In this document: piece by piece, positions 1-9,903 of the stretch
Position numbering within the stretch: position 1 is the first letter of the stretch
Layout of the letters: each line of letters begins with the position of its first letter
Source of the DNA: Bin80 sp965116685
GTDB taxonomy: Bacteria; Bacteroidota; Rhodothermia; Rhodothermales; Bin80
Reading direction: 5' to 3'
NCBI GenBank assembly: GCA_965116685.1
Contig: OZ220707.1
Location: 1,240,001 to 1,304,000 of the forward strand
Length of the DNA: 64,000 nt
The notes under the pieces: model-generated
Database searches by the model: none
Told to the model about the DNA's origin: nothing
Seen by the model: the letters and a program-made list of their open reading frames with translations, nothing else
Made by a program: the position numbers and the translations under genes

Positions 1-2
1 TG

Positions 3-1949
3 GTGACGATTACCGACAATGATGATGCGCCACCGGTACCGCTCACAATATCCATCTATGATCGGCGGGAATTGGAAGATGCAGGTGCCATTCAACTGCC
101 GATCGAACTCAGCCGTCCCACGGATGTGGTGGTAACCGTGCAGTATGCCAGCACGGATGGCACGGCAGAGTCGGGTCTGGACTACACGGCATCGCGGGGG
201 ATTGTGATCTTTGATCCGGGTGCCACCCGGGGGGTGATCGAGATTGAGATCACCAATGATGAGATCCCGGAGTCAACGGAGACGTTTGCGGTGACCTTAT
301 TGAAACCACGCAATGCAATCATTGCGCGTGGAACGGGAACGGGCACGATCCTGGACAATGATGGGGGGACGGCAATTCTTCGGGTGGAGGATGCACTGGT
401 ACAGGAAGAAGAGGGAATGGTCCGTTTCCAAGTCTCACTGTCCCATCCGCAGCGTCAAATGATCTCGGCCGCATACCGGACGCAGGATGGAACGGCGAAG
501 GCGGGGGAAGACTATGAAGCCGCTTCGGGGGTCGTGACGCTGGCACCGGGGACGTTGGATGCCATGATCGCGGTCCCGCTCCTGAAGGACGGGCTGGACT
601 GGCAGGAGGAGACCTTCACGGTGCATCTGGAGTCCTCGGAGAATGCAGAGATTGCGAAGGCGGTGGGCGTGGCAACGATCGAGGCGGCAACCACGGTAAG
701 CCAGGAAGCCTTGGAGGCGTATACGGCACGGTTTGTTCGGACGTCGGCGACCCAGGTGGTGGAGGCACTGGGGGATCGGTTCCGCGGAGCGGATGGTACA
801 GCATGCGGGGCGGCAACGCGCGCAGAGATGGCCCGGCTCTGGTATTCGGCTTCTTCCTGGGATCCGTCCCTGGGAGAGTTGTTGGGCGGCTGCCGCATGT
901 CGGCGACCTCGTACAGCGGGTCGTTCAGTGTATGGGGACGGGGAGCATTCCGGCAATTCAATGGTCGGGAGGATGACGGGTTAACGCTGGATGGCGAGGT
1001 GACCACCGGGATGCTGGGGGCAGACTACCGGTGGAAGGGAGGCTGGCTGGCAGGGGTGCTACTGTCCCACAGTCAGGGCGAGGGATCGTTTGCGGCGGCG
1101 CAGGAGTCGGGAGAGATCACTGCAGGATTGACGGGCGTGTATCCGTATGTGTCGGTGGCGCGTGCAGGATGGGAGGTATGGTTGAGCGCCGGGGCCGGAC
1201 GCGGACAGGCCGAGGTGCTGGAGCTGGACGGCGATCTGACATCAAGGTTTGGTGCGATGGGGGTTCGGGGAACACTGGTATCAAACAGCACCATTGGGCT
1301 GAACTATCATGGAGATGTGCTGGTGACGGATGCAGAGATTGAGGAGCATGCGGTGACGGCAGAGGTGTATCGGGTTCGGGCAGGGGTCGAAGCAAATGCG
1401 CGGATCAACAATGTGCTTCGTCCCTATGTGGAGGCGAATGTGCGCAGTGATGGCGGGAGTGCGGAGACGGGCGTGGGTCTGGAGTTTGGCGGAGGGATGC
1501 GGATAGCGTACCCGGCGTGGCGCTTGAAGGCAGATGTGCACGCACAGGGACTGGTGATGCATACGGCGGCGGGGTTCAGCGAGTGGGGGATCTCGGGATT
1601 CGTGCAGGTGGGAAACCGTTCGGAAGGATTAATGATGCGGGTACGACCTTCATGGGGTCTGGGACAGGGAATGTCGCTGTATGGTCAGCAGACGATCCGG
1701 GATGCGGCGCCGATGGGGACAGGGGTTCACCGGACCGAGTTGGAGTTGGGGTACGGGATTCCGTGGAAAGAGGGCACCGCCCGATCAATTATGGGGATGA
1801 CCCAGTTGTCACAGGGAAGGATGTACCGGCTGGGCGGCGAACTTCGCCCACGGGATCGGTTGACCTTCTCAGTCTTTGGTCTGGCACATGGTCGTGCAAC
1901 TGTACTGGGAGACATCGGCGTGAATGTGCGGGGATCGCTCCGATATTAG
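3..1949 (+). CDS. Calx-beta repeat protein with C-terminal beta-barrel domain (5'-truncated by window edge)
   Basis: Partial: the first codon, GTG, reads as an internal valine of VTITDND, the typical end of a Calx-beta repeat, so the gene starts upstream. Two further Calx-beta repeats follow (residues about 20-120 and 125-225), with the signatures DGTAESGLDY and DGTAKAGEDY and the closing TILDND. After a linker, residues about 245-648 are rich in alternating hydrophobic and aromatic strands with Gly turns and end on an aromatic residue (SLRY), as in autotransporter-like outer-membrane barrels. Calx-beta repeats bind calcium and are common in large adhesins. I infer a surface-exposed protein whose C-terminus sits in the outer membrane. 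No type IX sorting domain is visible here. Substrate or partner unknown. Confidence 0.8.
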   Translation: MTITDNDDAPPVPLTISIYDRRELEDAGAIQLPIELSRPTDVVVTVQYASTDGTAESGLDYTASRGIVIFDPGATRGVIEIEITNDEIPESTETFAVTLLKPRNAIIARGTGTGTILDNDGGTAILRVEDALVQEEEGMVRFQVSLSHPQRQMISAAYRTQDGTAKAGEDYEAASGVVTLAPGTLDAMIAVPLLKDGLDWQEETFTVHLESSENAEIAKAVGVATIEAATTVSQEALEAYTARFVRTSATQVVEALGDRFRGADGTACGAATRAEMARLWYSASSWDPSLGELLGGCRMSATSYSGSFSVWGRGAFRQFNGREDDGLTLDGEVTTGMLGADYRWKGGWLAGVLLSHSQGEGSFAAAQESGEITAGLTGVYPYVSVARAGWEVWLSAGAGRGQAEVLELDGDLTSRFGAMGVRGTLVSNSTIGLNYHGDVLVTDAEIEEHAVTAEVYRVRAGVEANARINNVLRPYVEANVRSDGGSAETGVGLEFGGGMRIAYPAWRLKADVHAQGLVMHTAAGFSEWGISGFVQVGNRSEGLMMRVRPSWGLGQGMSLYGQQTIRDAAPMGTGVHRTELELGYGIPWKEGTARSIMGMTQLSQGRMYRLGGELRPRDRLTFSVFGLAHGRATVLGDIGVNVRGSLRY

Positions 1950-2619
1950 TGTTTGTGGAATTCGTGCACATTGCCCATATCAACGAAATCAAGACCTGCT
2001 CAATCAACGAAGGTAACGTTGATTCCTTCGGGGTTAAGTGTTCCAATTGAAACTGAATCCTGACTTCGGCGGTCACCTCTGTCACAGGGACACTGGAGCG
2101 GGATTTTCGGAAAAAGTGAACACTACGGCCTCCCTTTCTGAGAAGGGATTTCAAGGATTTATGCATTGTGTGGGCTACGATTAGATGGTCGTTCCCTGCT
2201 TGAAGAGGACGGTCTGTCGTGGAAGCTTTTGTCCGACTGCGCGGTAGAGCCGGATGGCTTCTTCTCTGGCCTTGGAGGGCAGTAGACATTCTGTGTTGGT
2301 GCCGCGATCCCGAATGATGGAGGCCTGCACTAGCCTGAATTCCCGGGAAGTATAGAATTGATCCAATAAGGTAGAGAATCCCCGTTGAAGCATGCAGATT
2401 TGCGGAGTATTCATCGTTTTCCATGAAATTATGAATAAGTTACCACTACTATAAACATTCTTCCCGCCTCTGAACTCCCTCCGATCTCCCCAAGAATAAT
2501 ACATAATCGCTGTTTTCGAGCAATCCAAGGCTATTTTCTACATCTTTTGGATCTCAATATCCATTTGTCAAAAAATGTTTATAGTTTAGTGATCATTATA
2601 ATTATAAGGATTATATGAT
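1950..2619. other. Intergenic stretch, possible decayed coding remnant on the minus strand
   Basis: No convincing gene. The only protein-like reading is on the minus strand at about 2184-2370, where a segment with VQASIIRDRG and a following Arg/Leu-rich helix weakly recalls the N-terminal part of RadC/JAB-type proteins. It has no plausible start and runs into stops on either side, so I treat it as a possible relic only. The last 60 bases before 2620 are AT-rich and could hold the promoter or end of the following transposon remnant. Confidence 0.25.
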
Positions 2620-4401
2620 ATGACTGACCTCGCCAGCCACTTCCTCAAACCCAAAAACAAAACGCACAAACGCTACGAAGTCCTGCGTGCCGCCTTCGTC
2701 GAACAACTGCCCCTGAGAATCATCGCCGAACGCTTCGGATACTCCTACGGGACCGTCCGTAATCTCTGCTCCGAGTTCCAGAAACAGCCCAACCTGGACT
2801 TCTTTCTGCCCCACCTACGCCGGGTAGAGCCACCTCGTACCGAGACACCGCCTTCCCAAGATACACGCCTTCGGCGCAACCAACGCGTCCGACAACTGCG
2901 CAAAGAGAGGAACCTCTCGGTCCGGGAGATCTGTGTGATTCTCCACCGGGAAGATCGGGGACCAGTGTGTCCACCGTTGGGCGCGTATTACGCGAGGCTG
3001 GCTTTGCAAAACTACGTCGGCGTACCGCGATTGCGCAATTGGACTCGGTAACCATCCACCGTGCGGCCACGGCGGATATTCGGAATCTGGACATGAAGCC
3101 CCATCGCTTTCGGACGGACTTCGGAGGACTCTTTCTCTTTATGCACGATCTGGCCCGTATGGATCTGGACGGGTTGCTCCAGAGTTGTGCCATGCCCGGT
3201 AGTGTCATGATTCCCGCCGGCTGTGCGGTACGGGCACTGCTGGCCCTCAAGCTCTGGGGAGTGCGGCGGAACTCGCGAGGGATGGTAGATATTCTGGATC
3301 CTGGACTGGCCCTATTTGCCAGCCTGAATGCCATGCCCAAGCACAGTACGCTCACCGAGTACTCCTGTCGAGTCCATCCCGCGCAGATCCGCCGTCTCAT
3401 GGACGCCTGGCACCCGGCCGTGCGGGCACTCGACGGATCATTGGGGCGCCATGGGACTTCCTTTGACCTGGACTTCCATACCATCCCCTACCATGGAGAG
3501 GACGCCCTGGTTGAAAAACATTTCGTCTCCAAGCGCAGTCGCAGTCAGAAAGGGATCCTCTCGCTTGTGGTACGCGATGCCGATGCATAGATTCGCAAAA
3601 CAAATCGTCATGATTCGCTCCCGCAGTTTCTGCAGTTCTGGCGCGAACAGACCGGTGCCTATCCCCGGGAAGTGGTCTTTAACAGTACCTTTACCACGTA
3701 CGCGCACCTGCAAAAGCTGACTGACCTCGGGATTGACTTCCTGACGCTCAGAAGACGGTCCCGTAACATGGTCGAGGCTCTGAATGAGGTGTGTGTGGAA
3801 CTTTCTTTTTCAAACGAATTGTCGTTAAACAGAGGTGCCCGCAGACCAGCGGCAGCGTATCCGGCTCACCAATGTCGGACGTACGTTCCGTACCCCCCGC
3901 ATCTTGGAAAAAAAAGTCCGCGTCCGAGACTACAAATCAGAACTGCGACAGATCGCGATCCTGGATCTCGGACATGACAAGCCAACGCTGCTGATCACCA
4001 ATCAGATAGACGAACCCGCCGGTCAATTGATTGACCGCTACGCCCGCCGCATGATCATCGAAAACACACTGGCCGATGCCATTGACTTCTTCCACATGGA
4101 TGCGCTCAGCTCTGCAGTCCCCCTCAAAATTGAAATGGATCTCCAACTCACACTCATGGCCAGTACCCTCTACCGACTCCTGGCCCAACGGGTCGGACGG
4201 GGTATGGAAACCGCCAAGCCCCGCACCCTCTTCGAAAAACTCGTGCGAAATCAAGCCACCATCCAGATCCGATCCAAGGATATCCTGGTCTCCCTCTCCC
4301 GACGCGCCAACAACCCCTACCTACTGGCTGCAGGGTACAGAGATGCAGAGGTCCAGATCCCCTGGCTGGATAATCGGAAACTGCGTATCATCATCCCCTA
4401 A
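2620..4401 (+). pseudogene. Decayed DDE transposase (frameshifts and stop)
   Basis: One ancestral transposase is spread over three reading frames. 2620-3000 encodes an N-terminal helix-turn-helix (AERFGYSYGTVRNLC). About 2967-3590 encodes the start of a DDE catalytic fold, with a candidate first aspartate in DLDFHTIPYHG. An in-frame TAG at 3588-3590 interrupts the same frame, which resumes through about 3790. A second frameshift near 3800-3835 leads to the C-terminal part up to 4401, with IENTLADAIDFFHMD in the region expected to hold the last acidic residue. Frame changes lie near 2970-3000 and 3800. Overall architecture fits IS4/IS1634-like DDE transposases, but I cannot assign a family. 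No clear terminal inverted repeats were found. Certainly non-functional as a single product. Confidence 0.75.
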
Positions 4402-4527
4402 AATACCCCCCATTGTCATATCTTAATTCCACCATATGCCGGTTGGGAATTCAGGCTAGGCATTGGATCTATATATTAATGATGCTGGCCTGTCCTTATC
4501 TTATAGGCGCAACTTACCTCTGTAGCC

Positions 4528-5409
4528 ATGCCCAATCCCTGGACCGGAATTGGTAATCCGTACACACGCACCGAAGTGCTGGAGCGATTACATGCCACAC
4601 TGGACCGTGGTGAACCGATTATCGTTGCCGGAGCCGGTACGGGGATCAGTGCCAAATTTATTGAGAAGGGCGGCGCAGATCTTCTGATTATCTATAACTC
4701 AGGTCGTTTTCGTATGTCTGGGCATGGGTCAACGGCAGGACTCATGGCCTATGGCGATGCGAATGCGGTCGCCATGGAAATCGGTGAATTCGAAGTGCTC
4801 CCCGTGGTAAAGGAAATCCCTGTCATCTGCGGGGTCCATGCTTCCGACCCACGCCGACGTATCTGGCACCATCTCCTGAAAGTGAAGGACATGGGTTTCA
4901 GTGGTATCAATAACTTTCCCACCCACGCAATCGTGGATGGTCTCTTCCGACAGGTCCTGGAGGAGACCGGCATGAGTGTTCAGCATGAGATCGATATGGT
5001 CGCGTTGGCGCAGAAAAAAGGGATTGACCTATTCTCCATTGTCTATGTCGCTACACCGGAGGAGTCCCACAAGATGGCCGAAGCTGGCGCAGATGTGATC
5101 ATTGCCCATGTAGGTTGCACGATCGGAGGATCAATTGGCGTAACCGATGCCACCTGCACACTTGAGGAAGCTGCAGTAAGCACCCAGCGAATTATTGAAG
5201 CCGCCCGCAGCGTTCGAGGAAACATCCTCTTTTTGAGTCACGGAGGCCCCATCTGTACGCCATCTGACGCTGCGTACATCAACGAACACTCCGATGCAGT
5301 CGGATTTGTGGGAGCCAGCAGCCTTGAACGTATGGGCGTCGAAGCGTCTCTGATCAATCTCACAAACGAATTCAAACAAATCCCGTGTCCCGCAGCCCGT
5401 AAACGCTAA
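4528..5409 (+). CDS. Phosphoenolpyruvate hydrolase-like TIM-barrel protein
   Basis: 293 residues, complete. The sequence matches the PEP-hydrolase-like TIM-barrel family (the domain also found fused to Tm-1-like ATP-binding proteins). Visible family features: IIVAGAGTGISAKF near residue 31, GGADLLIIYNSGRFR, VCGVHASDP-type strand (ICGVHASDPRR), GFSGINNFPT, and a late glycine-rich AHVGCTIGGS segment. Exact substrate is unknown for most members; the family name reflects predicted C-C or C-O hydrolysis of pyruvoyl-type substrates. It is first in a compact operon: 6 bases separate it from the cupin gene, which is 5 bases from the large lipoprotein gene. The cytoplasmic location is inferred from the lack of a signal peptide. 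Confidence 0.8.
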   Translation: MPNPWTGIGNPYTRTEVLERLHATLDRGEPIIVAGAGTGISAKFIEKGGADLLIIYNSGRFRMSGHGSTAGLMAYGDANAVAMEIGEFEVLPVVKEIPVICGVHASDPRRRIWHHLLKVKDMGFSGINNFPTHAIVDGLFRQVLEETGMSVQHEIDMVALAQKKGIDLFSIVYVATPEESHKMAEAGADVIIAHVGCTIGGSIGVTDATCTLEEAAVSTQRIIEAARSVRGNILFLSHGGPICTPSDAAYINEHSDAVGFVGASSLERMGVEASLINLTNEFKQIPCPAARKR

Positions 5410-5415
5410 TATCTA

Positions 5416-5823
5416 ATGTCTAAGAAATTTTTTCTACATAAAGATTCCCATTTCGTAGAATCTGTTGACCATGGAACCAACACCTGGATCAATTACCCAA
5501 ACCCGGTCACCCCTGACCTCTTTGCTGCGAAAGCGGAGGTCAACCCTGGTAGAGGACACGACTTTCACCGGCACCCTGGCCGTGAAGAGTTGATTCTCGT
5601 CCTAGAGGGGACGATTGAGCAATGGATTGACGATACCTGCCAAATTTTAGCCTCTGGCGATGCGGTAATGATCCCTGCAGGAGTCCCTCATGCCTCATTC
5701 AATATAGGGGAAACCCGCGCAATCCTCTTTGTAGCATTGACGCCGGCAGAACTTGAACTACCTCTTTCTGAAGATTTATCCGATCAGAAACCGTGGAGCA
5801 CTCTTCGGTCCCGTAATTCCTGA
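5416..5823 (+). CDS. Small cupin-domain protein
   Basis: 135 residues forming a single cupin barrel. Motif 1 is visible as HDFHRHPGREELILVLEG, with metal-ligand candidates His, His and Glu, and motif 2 as DAVMIPAGVPHASFNIGE, with the fourth ligand His. The length is typical of single-domain cupins that act as metal-dependent sugar or small-molecule isomerases or as sensors. Middle gene of a tight operon with the PEP-hydrolase-like gene and the dehydrogenase/ThuA lipoprotein gene, so I infer a role in the same catabolic pathway, possibly handling a sugar-derived intermediate. No signal peptide. Confidence 0.8.
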   Translation: MSKKFFLHKDSHFVESVDHGTNTWINYPNPVTPDLFAAKAEVNPGRGHDFHRHPGREELILVLEGTIEQWIDDTCQILASGDAVMIPAGVPHASFNIGETRAILFVALTPAELELPLSEDLSDQKPWSTLRSRNS

Positions 5824-5828
5824 TTTAC

Positions 5829-8762
5829 ATGAAATCCTTCGCACCCGTTTTTTTGATCCTCTTACTATGCGGCTGCTCTGGAAAAGCTGCCCTGCGTTAT
5901 TCATCCGCCAGCAACAGCGTGACGACACATGAACTCCAGGCACCCTTACCCCCCGAAGAAACACGGATGCGACTGGAGGTGCCCAGTGGATTTAACGTCC
6001 ACGTATTCGCACATGAACCGGACATTGTGAACCCGATTGCACTCACTTGGGATGAGCGCGGGCGTCTATGGGTGGTCGAGTCAACAAACTACCCACACGA
6101 TCATGTTGGTGAAGAGTCCGGCACGGACCGGATTACGATCTGCGAGGATACCGACGGGGATTACCGGGCGGACCGGTTTATACGATTCGCAGAAAACCTT
6201 CCCCTAACGACCGGCATTGCCCTAGTCAAAGGAGGGGCAATCGTTGGACAGGCACCGGACCTGGTATTCCTGAAGGATACGGACGGAGATGACCGGGCAG
6301 ACGAAAAACATGTGATTGTAGATGACGCCTTCGGCACCTACGATACCCATGCCGTGATGAATAATCTGAAAATTGGCATCGATAATTTTCTCTGGGGAGC
6401 TGTCGGATACAGTGGACTCTTTGAGCCGGGACGTGCCCCGGACCCGGAGGCGATCATCCTGCGCAGAGGGGTATTTCGTGTACAAACAGATGGAACGGAC
6501 CTGGAGCCCATTGCCGAATTCAATAACAATACCTGGGGGCTTGGGATTGGAGAGGACAACATGATCTATGGATCTACCGCCAATAATAATCATGCGATTG
6601 TAGTAGGGATTCCCTTGCGACACCAGGCGAGTATGAACGTGGCCAATGTTCAAAGCCACTACCTGGTACGACACTCGTCTCCGCGCCAACTTCAACAGGT
6701 AGACTTTCGGGATGGCTATACGGCCGCTGCAGGAGCATTCCCCTATAATGGTCGACGCTTCCCCTCTGAATACTGGGGAACCCTCATGGTGACGGAACCT
6801 ACAGCTCACGTCGTACATGCGGTAAAATTGGAGCCGGACGGAAGCATTGAAAAGGAATCCGAAGGGGAAATTTTAAATATCCTGGCTAGTAGTGATGAGT
6901 GGGTTGCTCCGGTTTTTGCTGATATCGGCCCTGACGAGAATCTATGGGTTGCCGACTGGTATAATCCCGTGATCCAGCACAATCCCGATCGGCGGGGCAT
7001 GGTGAATCAGGTTTGGAATGACAACCCCGGCCCCGGGAATGCGCACTTGAACCCCTTGCGTGATCGGGAGCATGGACGCGTCTACGTCATCACGTTTGGT
7101 GAATCTTCTCCCCAGGAAAGCCTGTCCTATGACGATCCTGAAGGCCTACTGGAAGCTCTTCAGAGTACCAACCAGTTCTGGCGCCTTACAGCCCAAAGAA
7201 TGCTGATTGAAAGTGCTGCTGAGGGACTGGAAGACGATCTGATCGATTTAGTCACCCGTCAGGCTTTGGACGAAACAGGCTTTGATCCAGGCGCAGTGCA
7301 TGCTCTATGGGTACTGAAAGGCCTGGGAGCCGAAGAGGCACTGGCAAGTGTTTCTGCGGCGGCTTTGACACATCCATCTCCTGCTGTGCGCAAGGCTGGT
7401 ATTCAGACACTTCCCTCTACTTCTCAGAGTGGTGAGCTCCTGATCGAGCACGGCGTTTTTCGGGATGACGATCTGAATGTTCGTTTGACTGCCCTTTTGG
7501 CAGCGAAGGATTTTGGACCCTTTGCGCATCCCCGAACTCTGACCGAAGCACGCAGAGCCGTGCAAGGCGGAGATGCATGGATCGTGGCTGCATATGATGC
7601 CATAGCTCCTATCGGGATAGTAAAGCGTGAGCCTGATCCGGTCGTAGAGAGGGAGCCCCAGGGATTCCCCCCTGCCCGCCTCATGCTGACGGCACCGGAT
7701 GGTCTCATGCGGTTTGACACCCCAATCCTGAAAGCCTTTGTTGGACAGGAAATCACCATCGATTTTGTGAACCTGCACCCCGACCTCCACAACGTTGTAT
7801 TTCTGAGTGAAGGAGTGGATGTGCCGGCATTTGGGCAGGATTTGGACAACTATATGACCGATCCATCAAGTTCAGATACAGAATACATCCCGCCTGCCCG
7901 AGCAGAGCAGGTTCTCGGATCCACCGGTGTATTATCTCAAAGTGAGTCGGCAAGCATCACAATCGGCCCGCTCTCCAAGGGTACCTATACATTCCTGTGT
8001 ACCGTACCTGGACACTGGGCCCTGATGCAAGGCACATTGGAGATTTTAGATCCTCCGATCCTGCGTCGCAATGATGCAGGCTGGACATGGACCGGCTCCA
8101 ATGCCGATCTTGCGCCGATCGTATATCTGGCAGGCAGCGCCAGTCGCAGCTCTCAGTCTCACTATCATGCACGGGTATTTGGCTTTTCGGATGGACAGAT
8201 CCTGTTTGGCACGGGTGATCGAACCTATGTATACACCGAAGCTTCCGATGAGGTATTTGAAGAGTTGCTAACGAACGCCTCATTGCTCGCGCTCGCGAAC
8301 AATAAACCTGTGGAGAGGCCAGAGAGCCGCCAGGCAATCATGCAACATGTGGAAGCGGGCCGCCCACTCATGATTACCCACCCGGCCTCCTGGTATAACT
8401 GGGAAGACTGGCCAGCTTATAATGAAATGCTCGTCGGTGGTGGAGCACGCAGTCACGAGCCTCTGCAAACTTTTTCTGTGGAGGTGCTGCAACCAAACCA
8501 TCCGCTCATGGACGGGGTACCGAGTAGATTTGAGATCACGGATGAACTTTATCGGACCGAACTCCTACCAGATGCCAATGCAAATATTCTTGCCATTGGG
8601 CGCTCTCATGAAACCAACGAGGTGTATCCAGTAGCCTGGGTTCGTCAGGCCGGGGATGCTACGATCGTGGTCAATACACTTGGACATGACGAGCGTGCAC
8701 ACGACCTTGCTGCCTATAAGCGTATGATTGCGAATGCACGAACGTGGCTACTGCCCGATTAA
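5829..8762 (+). CDS. Lipoprotein: PVC-type dehydrogenase domain + HEAT-like + cupredoxin + ThuA-like domain
   Basis: 977 residues. The N-terminus is a lipoprotein signal (lipobox around LLLCGCS; two cysteines, so the exact acylated one is uncertain). Residues about 48-430 form the beta-propeller of membrane-bound dehydrogenases (GFNVHVFAHEPDIVNPIAL, then DTDGDYRADRF and DTDGDDRADEK calcium-type loops). Residues about 435-600 look helical and HEAT-like. Residues about 617-740 are a cupredoxin: a His in LHNVV and the Cys-His-Met cluster in CTVPGHWALM supply the blue-copper ligands. Residues about 775-977 are ThuA-like (THPASWYNWEDWP; NTLGHDERAH). The family is a periplasmic sugar or polyol oxidation protein; the copper domain suggests direct electron transfer. 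Last gene of the three-gene operon. No heme CxxCH motif was seen. Confidence 0.85.
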   Translation: MKSFAPVFLILLLCGCSGKAALRYSSASNSVTTHELQAPLPPEETRMRLEVPSGFNVHVFAHEPDIVNPIALTWDERGRLWVVESTNYPHDHVGEESGTDRITICEDTDGDYRADRFIRFAENLPLTTGIALVKGGAIVGQAPDLVFLKDTDGDDRADEKHVIVDDAFGTYDTHAVMNNLKIGIDNFLWGAVGYSGLFEPGRAPDPEAIILRRGVFRVQTDGTDLEPIAEFNNNTWGLGIGEDNMIYGSTANNNHAIVVGIPLRHQASMNVANVQSHYLVRHSSPRQLQQVDFRDGYTAAAGAFPYNGRRFPSEYWGTLMVTEPTAHVVHAVKLEPDGSIEKESEGEILNILASSDEWVAPVFADIGPDENLWVADWYNPVIQHNPDRRGMVNQVWNDNPGPGNAHLNPLRDREHGRVYVITFGESSPQESLSYDDPEGLLEALQSTNQFWRLTAQRMLIESAAEGLEDDLIDLVTRQALDETGFDPGAVHALWVLKGLGAEEALASVSAAALTHPSPAVRKAGIQTLPSTSQSGELLIEHGVFRDDDLNVRLTALLAAKDFGPFAHPRTLTEARRAVQGGDAWIVAAYDAIAPIGIVKREPDPVVEREPQGFPPARLMLTAPDGLMRFDTPILKAFVGQEITIDFVNLHPDLHNVVFLSEGVDVPAFGQDLDNYMTDPSSSDTEYIPPARAEQVLGSTGVLSQSESASITIGPLSKGTYTFLCTVPGHWALMQGTLEILDPPILRRNDAGWTWTGSNADLAPIVYLAGSASRSSQSHYHARVFGFSDGQILFGTGDRTYVYTEASDEVFEELLTNASLLALANNKPVERPESRQAIMQHVEAGRPLMITHPASWYNWEDWPAYNEMLVGGGARSHEPLQTFSVEVLQPNHPLMDGVPSRFEITDELYRTELLPDANANILAIGRSHETNEVYPVAWVRQAGDATIVVNTLGHDERAHDLAAYKRMIANARTWLLPD

Positions 8763-8774
8763 GCCAGCAAGATC

Positions 8775-9117
8775 AAAGTAGAAGTCGTTGAAAAACAGAT
8801 ACCGAAACCTCACAAGGGTGCGTCATGGATCATGTACTACTCGGAACACCCTTGTATACCGATGGGAACCGAGCCTGTAACGGTTCGAAATACATCTACG
8901 GTCACGGAACGGTGAAGTATTCAGTCGGCGGATACGTGGATGAACAGATTCACCTCAACGAGATGTACCACCATCTGTCGAAAAAGCACTTGCGACAGTA
9001 CGTCAATCAGTTCTGCGCGAAGCACAACCTCCCGACTTCGACACGGTGCACTAAATAGAGCACATCGCGGCCTCGGCCATCGGCAAGCGGTTGATATACC
9101 GGGATCCGATCAAATAA
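8775..9117 (+). pseudogene. IS1595/ISXO2-type transposase C-terminal remnant
   Basis: Reads like the last third of an ISXO2-like transposase: VMDHV, LYTDGNRA, VKYSVGGYVDEQIH, then MYHHLSKKHLRQYVNQF. Family members carry about ten residues between the equivalents of QIH and YHH, including the catalytic Glu (ESFW). Here those residues are replaced by a short deletion, so the active site is gone. The upstream portion (VEVVEK) is in another frame, a stop falls just after 9055, and the tail (HIAASAIGKRLIYRD) is again in a different frame. No inverted repeats were identified. A dead fragment. Confidence 0.75.
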
Positions 9118-9123
9118 AAACTA

Positions 9124-9903
9124 TCACTGTGGGTCTGGTGATATTCTGGCAATTTCGTGATTTTGTATTTGCCACCGAACAGTGTATTCGGATACACCAA
9201 GCTCTTCAGCAAGATCATAAATCTGATCTGGTTCAATGTCGTTTTGTATATCCACTTTATATCTAAGCCATTCACTTGGTGCAAGTAATTCAGCGGCAAA
9301 GGATCTTGCACGAGACTGTTCGGGTGTTCGCAACTTACTTAAAATGGCCGGTCCGTTCCCTGTACGTGCAATGTAATGTCCCAAGGCACGTGCAAGAAGA
9401 AACTTCTTACCTGTATCCCGCTTTGAGACAATAACACATGAGGGCGTATCTTCTCCTACGCAGCCTTCTATGCGAGATGAAGGTGACGCTGTTTCTGTGT
9501 TCCTGATGGCATATTTACCATCAAAAGAAAAGGGGCCTGGTTCACGGTCAAGTTCACGCAGAACAGCGCGTGCATCTTTTCCTCCTGCTTTCCATGGGTA
9601 TTCCGAGTTCGATGACCTACTCCGAACGGCTGCCTTTACTTCCTCCCATGCTGTACTGCGCAATTCGTTTACAGACGCAAGAGAATCTTTGAGCCATTCA
9701 TGAGTCCGCCCCAAAGTTGTTCCGTCCGATGCCAGCATCAATTCTTCACGAATTAACGGGTCAGCTTCATTCCAAACTGTGGTGACTTGATCGGCCAGTT
9801 CAGGTTCAATGTCGAAGGGGTCAAGTCCTAACATGGCAGTCGCTCGGCAGAATTCCTTCTCATCATCATCGAGCTTGTTGTTGATAATGTCCCACTCCTG
9901 AAT
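9124..9903 (-). CDS. ImmA/IrrE-like protein, 3' exon (C-terminal part; gene split by a group II intron)
   Basis: 259 codons that continue, in frame, the exon at 10550-11035 once the intron at 9904-10549 is removed (TGG joins ATT, giving VSW-IQEW). The joined protein is 421 residues. Family features: EFCRATAMLGLDPFDIE, then near the C-terminus RARSFAAELLAPSEWL, and a final helix-turn-helix-like EELGVSEYTVRWQIQN. In canonical ImmA/IrrE peptidases the segment before this is HExxH; here it is ARALGHYIA, lacking the Glu and first His, so zinc catalysis is doubtful. It may be a non-catalytic sensor. Read unspliced, an AUG-initiated 272-residue product would carry 13 intron-derived residues at its start. 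Confidence 0.75.
   Translation of the reverse strand: MQEWDIINNKLDDDEKEFCRATAMLGLDPFDIEPELADQVTTVWNEADPLIREELMLASDGTTLGRTHEWLKDSLASVNELRSTAWEEVKAAVRSRSSNSEYPWKAGGKDARAVLRELDREPGPFSFDGKYAIRNTETASPSSRIEGCVGEDTPSCVIVSKRDTGKKFLLARALGHYIARTGNGPAILSKLRTPEQSRARSFAAELLAPSEWLRYKVDIQNDIEPDQIYDLAEELGVSEYTVRWQIQNHEIARISPDPQ

Noticed and set aside
435..1006. Long antisense open frames over the Calx-beta/barrel gene
   Set aside because: Proline/arginine-rich shadow translations of a strongly coding plus-strand gene; no motifs.
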